From: Shewanella halifaxensis HAW-EB4
GTDB taxonomy: Bacteria > Pseudomonadota > Gammaproteobacteria > Enterobacterales > Shewanellaceae
DNA: 64,000 bases
NCBI RefSeq assembly: GCF_000019185.1
Contig: NC_010334.1
Span: 372,001-436,000 of the forward strand
Reading direction: 5' to 3'
In this document: piece after piece, positions 1 to 9,410 of the stretch
Layout of the letters: each line of letters starts with the position of its first letter
Position numbering within the stretch: the first letter of the stretch is position 1
Program-made: the position numbers and the translations under genes
The notes under the pieces: model-generated
The model's input: the letters and a program-made list of their open reading frames with translations, nothing else
Databases searched by the model: none
Told to the model about the DNA's origin: nothing

Positions 1-1
1 C

Positions 2-574
2 AACTGTCACTATCCGCAAAATGCCTGTCTGTGTGCCAGTATTGAAACCATGCAGGTCAAATCTGAACTGATTATTTTGCAGGATCCAAGTGAAGTTGGG
101 CATGCGAAGAATAGTGTGCGCCTGCTAGAGCTGGTTATTGCAGAAACTCGAGTCGTGGTGGGTGAAACTGCCGATGATTTTGCTGCGCTGCGTCAACAAT
201 TGGCTGCATCCGAAAAACCTGTCTACTTAGTTTACCCATCAGAGAACAGCATATCGGCCAATGAGACTAAGGTTGAAGAGGAGGTGATCCTTCTCTTATT
301 AGATGGCACATGGCGTAAGGCCTACAAGCTGTTGCAGCTTAACCCTTGGCTACAGGATTACCCTGCATTACATCTGGATCTGGATTCGGCTTCAAATTAC
401 ACCATACGTAAGGCGAGCCGTAGTGATAGTTTGTCTACGTTAGAAGCTGCGGCAATGATGCTTAAGGCGATCGATGAAGAGCAAGATGTTGCACCTTTAA
501 CTAATGCGTTAAGTGCTATGGTTGAGCAAAGATTAGCTTCAATGCCTGCCGATGTGCGGGCTCGATATCGATAA
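2..574 (+). CDS. DTW-domain protein, probable tRNA-uridine aminocarboxypropyltransferase (5' end cut off)
   Basis: The open frame runs in from the left edge. Before the first ATG at 50 it continues in phase and encodes a Cys-rich stretch (N-C-H-Y-P-Q-N-A-C-L-C), the zinc-binding N-terminus typical of DTW proteins, so the real start lies outside the window. The DGTWRKA motif near visible residue 104 is the family's DTW signature, followed by a conserved S-N-Y-T-I-R-K segment. The family (TapT/YfiP-like) transfers the 3-amino-3-carboxypropyl group of SAM to uridine in tRNA in the cytoplasm. About 190 residues are visible, compared with roughly 200-230 in the family. Family assignment is firm; the exact tRNA position modified is inferred. 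Confidence 0.85.
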   Translation, partial: NCHYPQNACLCASIETMQVKSELIILQDPSEVGHAKNSVRLLELVIAETRVVVGETADDFAALRQQLAASEKPVYLVYPSENSISANETKVEEEVILLLLDGTWRKAYKLLQLNPWLQDYPALHLDLDSASNYTIRKASRSDSLSTLEAAAMMLKAIDEEQDVAPLTNALSAMVEQRLASMPADVRARYR

Positions 575-739
575 CATCTATTATTGATAGTTGTTTTTAT
601 ATTCAATGTTTGAAGCTAAAGAAACTCAGTGGAGTTTAGGTAAAAAATTGATGTAAGCTTTTGTGATTTATATCGCTTTTACCTTGAAAAAACCCTATTG
701 ATATCACGCTAATTTATTGACGAATAAGGTTTAATGAGT

Positions 740-829
740 CCATCATCTTATGGTGATGATGGGGGCTACGCCGGCAACAGCTTTTGCAGGGGGCGACACT
801 GAATAACTTATTCAGAGTGCTGGCGTAGC
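740..829. other. Intergenic hairpins between the DTW gene and the GGDEF/EAL gene
   Basis: Two structures fill the 254-bp convergent gap. CCATCATC (740-747) pairs with GATGATGG (755-762). A longer nested structure has outer arms GCTACGCCGGC (from 765) and GCTGGCGTAGC (near 819-829) with one G-U change, enclosing CTGAATAA/TTATTCAG. There is no clear U-run. This could be a bidirectional terminator for the converging genes or a small repeat element. Confidence 0.4.
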
Positions 830-2976
830 TACCTTCCTAACACCCGATAACGGGTCTGCGGTGTAGCATAAATTGGACTAAGTAGCTCAAGGGTAAAGCT
901 CTCGGCTATCACGGGTCTATCGAAGAAATAACCCTGGCCCATACCCTTTCCTAAGCTTAATAACAGGTCTCTTTGAGCTTGAGTCTCGACTCCCTCGACA
1001 ACAAAATCAATCTCTAGAGTTTGCGCTAACTGCATAATTGCTTTGCAGAGCTTTTGACCTTGCTTGTTGTCTACGCGTTGGGCAAAGCCTGCATCAATTT
1101 TTAGGCTATCGATAGGCAAGCTACTGAGTCGAGCTAGAGAGGATAACTCTGCACCAAAGTCATCTATTGCGATAGCGACATTCATCTCTTTTAGCTGAAC
1201 TAAGACTTTTGTCATTAATTTAGGCCGACGTATAAAAGTACGTTCGGTGATCTCAATAATTAATGCGTTAGCGGGGAGCTGAGTTCGTGTGAGTAGTCCT
1301 TTAAGCATAGGAATAAAGTCTGGGTGTTCGAGCTGTGATCTTGAAATGTTGACGCTGATCTTAAGGCTGGAGTCGAACTCTTGATGCCACTTCAGCATCT
1401 GCGTGCAGGCTTGCTCTAATGCCCATTGGCCAACATTGACCATCAGGCCAGCCTCTTCGAGCAGTGGAATGAAGTCTTGTGCTTCAATGATCTCGCCATG
1501 GCTTTGAGTCCAGCGTAATAACGCTTCAACCGCTACGATGTCATTAGACTCTAAATCGACAATACTTTGATAGGCCAAGCTAAACTGTCCAAGCCCTTGG
1601 GCATGGCGTAGGTCATTTAAGGTGTGCAGTTTCTTCTCGGCGGCCTCACGAATAGTCGCGTTATAAAAACGAACATGGTTGGGGCTCCTCTTCGCTGAAT
1701 ACATAGCGGTATCGGCCATGCTTAACAGCTGATTGGGATCGTCACTTTGTTGGGGAAAGAGTGAGATCCCGATACTGGTACCGAGATAGAATTTCTGGCC
1801 GTTAATTTCGAATGGTGCCTCAAATAGAGACAAAATCAGTTCAGAAAATGTTTCTATCTCTTGCCTATTATGGCACTCAGGCAATACTAAGGTGAACTCA
1901 TCGCCACCGAGACGGGCGATTTCGGCATTTTCGATACAGCACGCTTCGAGACGAGCCGCAACAAGCTGCAGGACTTTATCACCAGTTGAGTGGCCAAAGC
2001 TGTCATTAACATTCTTAAAGCCGTTGAGATCTAAGAACATCAAGGCCCCAATCATTTCGGGAGAGCGTTTGATATTGTTTATCGCTTTACTGAGGATTTG
2101 GATCAGATGAAAACGATTGGGTAGACCCGTCAGCTTGTCATACATGGCCTGCTGAGTCAGTTTGGCTTCAAGCGTTTTTTTCTCACTAATGTCACTGAAT
2201 AAGTTGACGAAAAAAACCGTATTATCTGCGTAGATCCGGCGGCAGCTTTGCCATGCTGGGAAGGTTGAACCATCAGAGCGGCATTTCCAGACTTCCCCTT
2301 GCCAGCTTCCTCTGCCTTTTAGGGGAGTATCGTGGGCTTGATCTTCTAGTTGTAATTCGAGCTTAAGGTTCTGTGGCGTTTTACCTAACAAGTGCTCTGC
2401 GCTATAACCGCAGATCCGGCACATCGCCTTATTGACGGCCAATATTAGATTGTCTTCATTAGTGATATAAACGGCTTCGGCGCTGTCTTCTAAGGTTATC
2501 GACATTAGCTCTTTTGGCAGTTTTTCAAAGCCATTACTAATACTCATCCGACTACGTTTACGCCTATCTATAGGTCTGAACGAAACCAGTATTACTCGGC
2601 TGTCGTCAAGTTGCGCCGGATGAAGGGTCACAACTGTAGGCAGCTCTTTGCCTTGCTGGCTCATATGCAGCCAATTGAATGAGACAACCTCACCCTTAGC
2701 CGCCTTCTTTATCATCTGCAGACCATACTCTACGCTGTTTCTACCCGATGATTGCAAGCGGGGAGAGAAGTCGAAGGGGGTTGCGTGAATAAAATTCTGC
2801 TCTAGGCTTTCAAAATAACTGAGAGCTGCAGGACTGGCAGCAAGAAAGTGATGTCCCTGCATTATAGCTAGAGCTGTCGATTCTGATTCATGTTGCCAGA
2901 GCGAGAGTTGTTCAGATAGTGCTGGATCAGAAGAAGATACACGCGGGTACAACTTAGACCAGATTAACACACTCAT
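829..2976 (-). CDS. PAS-GGDEF-EAL cyclic-di-GMP signalling protein
   Basis: 715-residue cytoplasmic protein with no membrane segment. An N-terminal PAS-like region covers about residues 20-140 and a second PAS about 150-270, ending with D-I-S-E-K-K before the linker. The GGDEF domain (about 280-440) keeps the intact R-L-G-G-D-E-F motif. The EAL domain (about 455-700) keeps E-A-L-L-R-W, N-I-S-R-S, E-I-T-E, D-D-F-G, K-I-D and the V-E-G-V-E-T segment. Both catalytic signatures are present, so it could make and degrade c-di-GMP; in such fusions one activity usually dominates, and which one cannot be told here. It is monocistronic and faces the convergent DTW gene. A PilZ receptor gene lies about 2.5 kb away. 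Confidence 0.9.
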   Translation of the reverse strand: MSVLIWSKLYPRVSSSDPALSEQLSLWQHESESTALAIMQGHHFLAASPAALSYFESLEQNFIHATPFDFSPRLQSSGRNSVEYGLQMIKKAAKGEVVSFNWLHMSQQGKELPTVVTLHPAQLDDSRVILVSFRPIDRRKRSRMSISNGFEKLPKELMSITLEDSAEAVYITNEDNLILAVNKAMCRICGYSAEHLLGKTPQNLKLELQLEDQAHDTPLKGRGSWQGEVWKCRSDGSTFPAWQSCRRIYADNTVFFVNLFSDISEKKTLEAKLTQQAMYDKLTGLPNRFHLIQILSKAINNIKRSPEMIGALMFLDLNGFKNVNDSFGHSTGDKVLQLVAARLEACCIENAEIARLGGDEFTLVLPECHNRQEIETFSELILSLFEAPFEINGQKFYLGTSIGISLFPQQSDDPNQLLSMADTAMYSAKRSPNHVRFYNATIREAAEKKLHTLNDLRHAQGLGQFSLAYQSIVDLESNDIVAVEALLRWTQSHGEIIEAQDFIPLLEEAGLMVNVGQWALEQACTQMLKWHQEFDSSLKISVNISRSQLEHPDFIPMLKGLLTRTQLPANALIIEITERTFIRRPKLMTKVLVQLKEMNVAIAIDDFGAELSSLARLSSLPIDSLKIDAGFAQRVDNKQGQKLCKAIMQLAQTLEIDFVVEGVETQAQRDLLLSLGKGMGQGYFFDRPVIAESFTLELLSPIYATPQTRYRVLGR

Positions 2977-3345
2977 ACACTCTTCCCTTTTGGCATGACA
3001 TTTTTATACGTAAATGACTCTTACTTCAGCGATTAAAATAATTGTTTTGATATAGCTTAGTCGGTTTAGCGTCAAAAATACCTTTATTTGACGCTTTGCA
3101 CAATTAAGATGTAACAAAATTGAATCTATAGAACATTTACGCTAAAAAAATGTACAAATGCTCATGAATAACCTTGAAATAATTTTAAGAAGTTGTAGGG
3201 GGTATATTCTTAACGTACTGAACTTAAGCTTAATTTTCTAGTTAGAGCAGAATACCCTCAAGGATTGGATAAAAGGTGATGTCAATGTGAATGAATTGGT
3301 TAGAATAGGTCATTTATAGAAGCGCTTCTTAGGAAAGGAATAAAA
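2977..3345. other. Divergent intergenic region with a 9-bp inverted repeat
   Basis: This 369-bp AT-rich gap separates the GGDEF/EAL gene (minus strand) from a small secreted-protein gene (plus strand), so it must hold both promoters. AGCGTCAAA (3068-3076) and TTTGACGCT (3087-3095) form a perfect inverted repeat with a 10-nt spacer. It may be an operator or transcript hairpin. No other feature is recognisable. Confidence 0.35.
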
Positions 3346-3738
3346 GTGGCCATTCAAAAAATAATATTAACTAGCCAAAGCTTAGCGATAATCGTCATTA
3401 TGTTTGTAAGCTTAAATGTGGAGGCTGTCGAAGCAGAACCCACAATAAACAGCGGGCACTCTTTGTCGGAGCAAGCGGAAAAAACTAAGTATCGAGTCGA
3501 ACAGGAGCAACTTCAAAAAGCCCGTGACGCAGCCAAGAGCAGGGAGGAGCGTGAAACTAAAGTGCTTGAAAGACAAGAGTCTGGTGATTGGGAGGGGGAG
3601 CAAAAGGAAAAAGCACAGAAGCAATTTAAGCAACGGGGAACGCTCCAAGAGAAGTACTTACGAGAAGCTCGAGAGGCGGCGAGCAGCGAACGCAAAATCC
3701 CCAAACCTTTTAATAGTGAATTATTACGAAATAAGTAG
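3346..3738 (+). CDS. Small exported charged protein of unknown function
   Basis: The start is GTG at 3346, preceded by AGGAAAGGAA. The product is about 130 residues. A hydrophobic N-terminus (about residues 5-25, ending V-E-A-V-E-A) looks like a signal peptide. The mature part is almost entirely Lys/Glu/Arg/Gln/Ala with heptad-like patterning, suggesting a long helix or coiled coil. No enzyme motif is visible and I do not recognise a family. It lies 15 bp before the methyltransferase gene on the same strand and may be cotranscribed with it. Periplasmic location is inferred from the N-terminus only. Confidence 0.6.
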   Translation: MAIQKIILTSQSLAIIVIMFVSLNVEAVEAEPTINSGHSLSEQAEKTKYRVEQEQLQKARDAAKSREERETKVLERQESGDWEGEQKEKAQKQFKQRGTLQEKYLREAREAASSERKIPKPFNSELLRNK

Positions 3739-3753
3739 AGTTAGGAATATCCA

Positions 3754-4389
3754 GTGAGTATTTGTCCCTTGTGTCAACAGCCTGATTTACAGGCTTTCCA
3801 TCAAGATAAGTTTAGAGAGTATCAGCGCTGCGATAATTGCTTGCTGGTCAGTGTGCCTGAATCCTTCTTGCTCAATACAGCGGATGAAAAAGCCGTTTAC
3901 GATCAGCATCAAAATAATCCTGATGATCTCGGCTACCGTAAATTTTTATCAAGGGCGCTAGATCCTGTTCTTGAGCGAGTCACTCAAGATGCTGAGGGCT
4001 TAGACTTTGGTTGCGGCCCAGGCCCCACGATTAGCGTGATGGCTGCAGAAAAGGGCATTAAGGTTGATAACTATGACCTTTATTATTGTAACGATCCTCA
4101 AAAACTGCAGAAGCAATATGACTTTGTCACTATCACTGAAGTGATTGAGCATGTTGCAGATGCTAAATCCTTATTAGCGACATTAGATAGCCTGTTAAAA
4201 CCGAGCGGCTTACTGGTGATTATGACTAAGCGTGCCGGCGATCTTGAGGCTTTCAGCAGGTGGCATTATAAAGGCGATCCGACTCATATCCGTTTTTACT
4301 CAACGGCGACGTTTGAGTGGATAGCGAAGCACTACGGTTGGACGCTTGAAGTGCTGGGTAATGATGTGGTGTTGTTTACCAAATCTTAA
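3754..4389 (+). CDS. SAM-dependent class I methyltransferase with N-terminal zinc-ribbon
   Basis: 211 residues with a GTG start at 3754. The N-terminus has two Cys pairs (C-P-L-C near residue 4 and C-D-N-C near 26) that would bind zinc. The SAM-binding glycine motif G-L-D-F-G-C-G-P-G follows near residue 85-92, and a T-E-V-I-E-H-V motif near 125-131 matches the Methyltransf_23-type family. Relatives often modify small molecules, lipids or sugars. The substrate cannot be read from the sequence, and the neighbours (an exported coiled-coil protein and a secreted HExxH protein) give no clear pathway. Confidence 0.8.
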   Translation: MSICPLCQQPDLQAFHQDKFREYQRCDNCLLVSVPESFLLNTADEKAVYDQHQNNPDDLGYRKFLSRALDPVLERVTQDAEGLDFGCGPGPTISVMAAEKGIKVDNYDLYYCNDPQKLQKQYDFVTITEVIEHVADAKSLLATLDSLLKPSGLLVIMTKRAGDLEAFSRWHYKGDPTHIRFYSTATFEWIAKHYGWTLEVLGNDVVLFTKS

Positions 4390-4476
4390 GTTGACTCAAT
4401 CTTAAGTAAGCAAGCCTTAATGGGACAGGCTGATGTGCAAGTGTTTGCGATAAATATAGACAAAGGAATGAACGAC

Positions 4477-5448
4477 ATGAGAATAACAAGATGGACATTT
4501 ATCTACTCGCTCTGGCTCTGTTTGAGCGTTACGCTATCGAGCGTTGCGCTGGCAGCGACGAGTGACTCGATCGCATTTTTAAATAGAGTCGATGCCGCCA
4601 AAGTATTAACTCAAGAAGATGACTTCGTGCGCGGCATCAGTCAATTTGATATGGCTTCACGGATGAAGCGTGAAGATAGTCCCACTAAGAGCGAGTACTT
4701 AGCCTTTGTTGCTGAACAGACCTTAGACTGGACCCCCCAAGAGCGTGCTGCCGTGACTCAGGCGTTTAATCAGCTTCAACCTAAGCTAAGCGCATTAAAA
4801 GTTGGGCTACCTACGCCGATAGAGTTTATTAAAACCACTGGGCTGGAGGAGGGAGGCGCCGCTTATACTCGGGGGCAAGCTATCATCTTGCAGCAGAAAC
4901 AGCTTGCCAGTGAGCCAAGGCTCCCTAGTTTGATCGCCCATGAGTTATTGCACGTCTTTTCTCGGTTTAATCCAGAGGTGAAGCAGCAGCTTTATCAAGC
5001 GATCGGCTACTATCCCGTCGGCGAAATTTCGTTTCCTACATCGTTTGCCAAGCAAAAAATTACAAACCCAGATGCGCCGATAAATGATTTTGCCATTAAG
5101 GTTAGTCATGATGATAAATGGGTTTGGGTTGTGCCAATTCTGTATTCAGCAGATAAGCAATATAGCCTTGAGAAAGGCGGTGAGTTTTTCGATTACCTAG
5201 AGTTTAAGTTTGTTATCGTCGGTCATGATGAGCAAGCTAATATTCTTAGCTACGACCCTGATAATGCGCAGATCGTAAAGGTGTCAGAGTTTAAAGGTTT
5301 CTTTAAGCAGATAGGCCGTAATACTAACTATATTATTCATCCGGAAGAGATTATCGCTGAAAATTTTTCCTTGTTGATGACGGGGGAAACAGAGCTTAAA
5401 TCGCCAAAATTGCTTCACAAGATTGAGAAGGTATTTTTGGCTCAGTAA
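4477..5448 (+). CDS. Secreted HExxH putative metallopeptidase-like protein
   Basis: I place the start at ATG 4477, because AAAGGA at 4462-4467 is correctly spaced and the translation from there begins with a classic signal peptide (M-R-I-T-R-W then a hydrophobic stretch ending A-L-A). In-frame ATGs at 4420 and 4468 would put extra residues before it. About 323 residues. The motif A-H-E-L-L-H-V-F, about 150 residues in, is an HExxH zinc site. No third ligand is obvious (a glutamate in E-E-I-I-A-E-N-F about 135 residues downstream is a candidate). Peptidase activity is inferred from the motif alone. Probably periplasmic or secreted, and monocistronic. Confidence 0.65.
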   Translation: MRITRWTFIYSLWLCLSVTLSSVALAATSDSIAFLNRVDAAKVLTQEDDFVRGISQFDMASRMKREDSPTKSEYLAFVAEQTLDWTPQERAAVTQAFNQLQPKLSALKVGLPTPIEFIKTTGLEEGGAAYTRGQAIILQQKQLASEPRLPSLIAHELLHVFSRFNPEVKQQLYQAIGYYPVGEISFPTSFAKQKITNPDAPINDFAIKVSHDDKWVWVVPILYSADKQYSLEKGGEFFDYLEFKFVIVGHDEQANILSYDPDNAQIVKVSEFKGFFKQIGRNTNYIIHPEEIIAENFSLLMTGETELKSPKLLHKIEKVFLAQ

Positions 5449-5521
5449 TTTATGTTCTAGCATAGAGACTAACGCCTAGCTTGATGCCGAGGTTTAGTCG
5501 TCTGGTCTTCAAAGTTATGAA

Positions 5522-6190
5522 TTATTGGTTTAGGTAGTGCAAGATAGCTTTTTGCACGACCTTCTCGCTTTCTTCTATATCGGCGTCGAGAGTAAACCCA
5601 TATTGAGCGAGCCTTGAAGAGGGATCGAGCTCTTGCTGGTTTTTTATGGTAATAGCGATACTCTCTTCCTCGCCGTCTAAGTCCATCTTAAGTCGATACT
5701 GGCTATCGACATTAAAGTTGCCGCTAGCCTCGCTGACAAAGGCGCCTCCCTTAATTGAGATATCCTTTAGATACCCTGTCGAGAGGGCTTCAGTCGATTC
5801 TATCGCTGTTAGGCTAGCCTTGATATTGATTGGAATTCGTGAATGCTGCCTCAGGGAAAGCGTTTGTAACTCTTTCGGATAATTGATAACGATCCAGCGC
5901 CCCAGCACAGAGATGACTTGGTGAATATTACTTCTAAACGCTAAGATACTTGCATCTTGCTCATCGCTACTTACGACTCTAATTATCACGCTCTGTCTGT
6001 CGGTGATAAACGCACTTGTGCCTCGCCAGCTCTTATCATTGCCATGGGCTAAGATCACCGCACGCCCGGGATCCACCCCGATTAAGCGACTGCGTAGGCG
6101 TATGGTTTTTGTCGGCGTGAGCAGTTGTAGATGCACCTCGGTATTGCAGGTGAGATTATCTAACGTGTTGAAATCCTTTTCCGATGACAT
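5522..6190 (-). CDS. PilZ-domain c-di-GMP receptor (YcgR-like)
   Basis: About 222 residues. The N-terminal half resembles the YcgR-N flagellar-brake beta domain (L-T-P-T-K-T-I-R-L-R-S-R-L-I-G). The C-terminal PilZ domain begins with the c-di-GMP-binding R-Q-H-S-R-I-P (RxxxR) and continues with D-I-S-I-K-G-G-A (the D/NxSxxG box). A start at 6190 is preferred over 6196 because AAGGG then sits six bases upstream. Both binding motifs are intact, so it should bind c-di-GMP and tune motility or another surface process. The target is unknown. Confidence 0.85.
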   Translation of the reverse strand: MSSEKDFNTLDNLTCNTEVHLQLLTPTKTIRLRSRLIGVDPGRAVILAHGNDKSWRGTSAFITDRQSVIIRVVSSDEQDASILAFRSNIHQVISVLGRWIVINYPKELQTLSLRQHSRIPINIKASLTAIESTEALSTGYLKDISIKGGAFVSEASGNFNVDSQYRLKMDLDGEEESIAITIKNQQELDPSSRLAQYGFTLDADIEESEKVVQKAILHYLNQ

Positions 6191-6479
6191 AAGCATCCCT
6201 TGGTCAATGAAACAGGTTCTGAAGCGAAATTATATGTAAACGTAATTTAAAGTAGCATGCAACTACTCTTGTGTCAGGTTAACTTGACGTTACAAATGTT
6301 TAGCTCGGTTAATTTGATTTCCATCACGAATTGCTTTCTGATGTTAACTGATTTTATTGTGGTCAATGTGATGTCTAGCAAATATCACCAGTTTGCAACC
6401 ACAAGCGGGATATACAATTCGCCATGCTCTGACTGGAATAGATTAGAGATGGCAAGGGTGCTTAAACAAGGAGCGAATA

Positions 6480-7811
6480 ATGAAGCGCTACACTAAGGCA
6501 TTGTTATTGTCTATTGGTATGCTATTAGCAGCACCAATGGTACAAGCAACACAGGCCAAAGATGTTCAAAGTTTCACTTTGGACAACGGCATGAAGATCA
6601 TGGTACTGGAAGATAGTTCAATACCAAACGCCAATATGTACCTTTTTTGGAAGGTGGGTTCACGCAATGAGGTACCGGGGATCACTGGGATCTCGCACTT
6701 CTTCGAGCATATGATGTTTAACGGCTCTAAAAAATATGGGCCTAAGATGTTCGACCGCACTATGGAAGCGGCGGGCGGGGCGAACAACGCCTACACCACT
6801 GAGAACCTTACCGTATACACAGACTGGTTCCCCGCTAATGCGCTAGAGACCATTTTTGACTTGGAAGCTGACCGTATCGAGAGTCTCGATATTAACGAGC
6901 AGATGGTTGAGAGTGAGCGCGGTGTGGTGGCATCGGAGCGTCTAACTGGACTTGAAAACTCTAACTGGCGCGTGTTGCAGGAGGAGCTAAAAGGCGCGGC
7001 CTTTAGAGCACACCCTTATAGCTGGTCGGTTATCGGCCATGAGTCGGATATTGCCGCTTGGACCCTTGAGGACCTGACTCAATATCACAAAACCTATTAC
7101 GCACCGAATAACGCGGTCGTGGTCATTGCCGGCGATGTGAAACTGGCTGAAGTGAAAAAGTTAGCCGATAAATACTTTGCACCAATCCCTGCACAAACGC
7201 CACCAAGAGAGGTAAAAACCGTAGAGCCGCTACAAAAAGGTGAGCGCCGCGTCTTCGTTCAGAAACCCTCGGTAAGTACCCCCAATGTGATGCTAGGTTA
7301 CCACATTCCGGCGACCTCAAATGCCGACTACTATGCACTGGATCTGCTGTCATCTATCTTGGCCACGGGTAACAGCTCTCGCATGTATCAAGGCTTAGTC
7401 GACAAGCAGGTGGCCATCGAAGTTGATACCTATATGCCGATGTCATTTGATCCTAACCTATTCTACGTGATGGGCGTGGCCAATCCTGGTGTGACGGCTC
7501 CCGAGTTGGAAGATGCGATGATCAGCGAAATTAACCGCGTTGCCCGTGACGGTGTCACGGCCGAAGAGCTTGAAAAGGTAAAAAATATCAAGCTAATGGG
7601 CTTTTATCGCGCCATGGAAACGATCAATGGCAAGGCTAATACCATAGGCACCTATGAGCTGTTTTTCGGTAGTTACGACAAGCTGTTTAATGCCCCAGAA
7701 GCCTACAACAAGGTGACGCCTGAAGATATTCAGCGTGTTGCGCAAACTTACCTGAAACGTGCAAACCGTACCGTTGCCGTACTGGCTGCAACCGAGGAGG
7801 CTGACCAATGA
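6480..7811 (+). CDS. M16 family zinc peptidase, catalytic subunit
   Basis: 443 residues with a signal peptide (hydrophobic residues 7-24, ending V-Q-A). The inverted zinc motif H-F-F-E-H is near residue 78-82, with the distal glutamate in the E-S-E-R-G-V-V-A-S-E-R region about 70 residues later, as in pitrilysin/mitochondrial processing peptidase relatives. RBS AAGGAG directly precedes ATG. It is about half the length of pitrilysin, which suits the two-subunit arrangement in which one small M16 protein pairs with a second. The next gene overlaps it by 4 bp (ATGA), so the two are translationally coupled. Likely periplasmic. Confidence 0.88.
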   Translation: MKRYTKALLLSIGMLLAAPMVQATQAKDVQSFTLDNGMKIMVLEDSSIPNANMYLFWKVGSRNEVPGITGISHFFEHMMFNGSKKYGPKMFDRTMEAAGGANNAYTTENLTVYTDWFPANALETIFDLEADRIESLDINEQMVESERGVVASERLTGLENSNWRVLQEELKGAAFRAHPYSWSVIGHESDIAAWTLEDLTQYHKTYYAPNNAVVVIAGDVKLAEVKKLADKYFAPIPAQTPPREVKTVEPLQKGERRVFVQKPSVSTPNVMLGYHIPATSNADYYALDLLSSILATGNSSRMYQGLVDKQVAIEVDTYMPMSFDPNLFYVMGVANPGVTAPELEDAMISEINRVARDGVTAEELEKVKNIKLMGFYRAMETINGKANTIGTYELFFGSYDKLFNAPEAYNKVTPEDIQRVAQTYLKRANRTVAVLAATEEADQ

Positions 7812-9274
7812 AAAAGTGTAATTCAACCCTAATCGCCTCGACTACTTTGCTGCAATCTAAGAGGCTACTCACGGCGATGGCCGTTGCGGGTACGCTGGCC
7901 TTATCTGGTTGTGCTGCTACCGCCGAGAGCAACAAGACTGTCGATACCGGCAGCTTTAGCGTACCCGCCTATCAACAGGTGACCCTCTCTAACGGTTTAA
8001 CCGTGTATATGATGCCCCAGCGTGAAGTGCCGTTGATCACGCTAGATGCTATCGTCCGTGCAGGTGCGGTTAACGACACCACCGCTGGTGTAGCCGAGAT
8101 GACCGCCGCAGGTCTGATGCTGGGCGCGGGGGGTAAGAGTAAGCTTGAGATAGAGCAAGAGGTGGATTTCTTAGGGGCTAGCCTAAGCAGCGGCGCTGGA
8201 AAAGAGGGCAGTTATATTAGTAGCGATTTTATGGCGAAAGATGCCGATAAGATACTGCCATTGATTAAGGATATGCTGGTTTCACCAGACTTTGATGGCA
8301 AAGAGTTTGATAAGTTACGTCAGCGAGAAATTGCAGGCTTATCGCAATCGAAAGAGAGCCCGCGAGCGGTGATCAGCCGTTACTTCGACAAGCTGGTTTT
8401 TAGCGATCATCCCTACGGCAATGCCACCTCGGGTAACAGCGACTCGCTAGCCGAGCTGACAATTCCGCAACTGCGAGCCTTCCATAAGAGCTACTATCAG
8501 CCATCGAATACGGCTATTAGCGTGGTGGGTGACTTTGAACCGGCACAGATGCAGGCCAAACTAGAAACCTTGTTTGCCAGCTGGCAAGACTCTGAGCCAG
8601 TCACGCGAATCGACTTGTCAAAAGGTTTGCCTAAGCTGGATGAAGCCGATGTGTTACTGGTGGATAAGGGAGATGCTATCGAGACCACCTTCTTGATTGG
8701 CGGTATGGGCATTAGCCGAGATAATCCAGACTTTGTTGGGCTCACTGTGGTCAATACCATCTTAGGTGGCCGCTTTACCTCATGGCTAAATGACGAGTTA
8801 AGGGTCAATGCCGGTCTAACCTATGGCGCTCGTTCAGGCTTTGTGCCTTACTCAGCCTCTGGCACCTTTAAGATCAGCACCTTCACTAAGACGGCGACCA
8901 CCAAGGAAACTATCGATCTAGCTTTAAAAACCTATGCAAGACTGTGGGAGCAGGGCCTAGATCAAGCGACCTTAGACTCAGCTAAAGCCTATGTAAAGGG
9001 GCAGTTTCCGCCAAAGTATGAAACCAGTGGTCAGTTAGCAGGTTTGATGTCTGATATGTACCTGTATGGTTTCGATGATGCCTTTATCAATGAGTTTCAG
9101 GCCAAGGTAGACGGTTTAACGCTAGAGGAATCTAAGCGACTCATCGATACTTACTTCCCGAAAGAAAACCTACAGTTTGTCATCATAGGTAACGCCGCTA
9201 AGATAGCGCCGATTGCCAAAGAGTATGGCAAGGTTAAGCAGGTTGATATCACCGAAGTCGGTTTTGGTGGCTAA
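7808..9274 (+). CDS. M16 family peptidase-like lipoprotein, non-catalytic partner
   Basis: 488 residues. The N-terminus has a lipobox (L-A-L-S-G-C) after a long leader, so it is probably a lipoprotein. The M16 fold is recognisable (L-S-N-G-L-T-V-Y, then repeated peptidase-like halves), but the zinc site position reads V-A-E-M-T-A-A-G instead of HxxEH, so it cannot bind zinc in the usual way. It overlaps the upstream active M16 gene by 4 bp. The pair resembles the alpha/beta division of labour of processing peptidases, with this subunit shaping the chamber. Substrate unknown. Confidence 0.85.
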   Translation: MKKCNSTLIASTTLLQSKRLLTAMAVAGTLALSGCAATAESNKTVDTGSFSVPAYQQVTLSNGLTVYMMPQREVPLITLDAIVRAGAVNDTTAGVAEMTAAGLMLGAGGKSKLEIEQEVDFLGASLSSGAGKEGSYISSDFMAKDADKILPLIKDMLVSPDFDGKEFDKLRQREIAGLSQSKESPRAVISRYFDKLVFSDHPYGNATSGNSDSLAELTIPQLRAFHKSYYQPSNTAISVVGDFEPAQMQAKLETLFASWQDSEPVTRIDLSKGLPKLDEADVLLVDKGDAIETTFLIGGMGISRDNPDFVGLTVVNTILGGRFTSWLNDELRVNAGLTYGARSGFVPYSASGTFKISTFTKTATTKETIDLALKTYARLWEQGLDQATLDSAKAYVKGQFPPKYETSGQLAGLMSDMYLYGFDDAFINEFQAKVDGLTLEESKRLIDTYFPKENLQFVIIGNAAKIAPIAKEYGKVKQVDITEVGFGG

Positions 9275-9314
9275 GCTCAGTTAGAGCTGTAAATGCTTAA
9301 ATATACACAGCAAC

Positions 9315-9339
9315 AAGCCGCGACTATCGCGGCTTTTTT
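9315..9339 (+). terminator. Rho-independent terminator after the M16 pair
   Basis: AAGCCGCGA (9315-9323) and TCGCGGCTT (9327-9335) form a GC-rich stem with a 3-nt loop, followed by a run of T to 9339. Confidence 0.9.
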
Positions 9340-9410
9340 ATGTCTGGAACATTTATGTCAGAAACAAGCCCAAGGATGGGTAGCTTTTGGCTTTATGCTC
9401 GAATCGGGCG

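Noticed and set aside
6257..6496. 79-codon open frame before the M16 gene
   Set aside because: No RBS, overlaps the M16 start, lies in promoter DNA.
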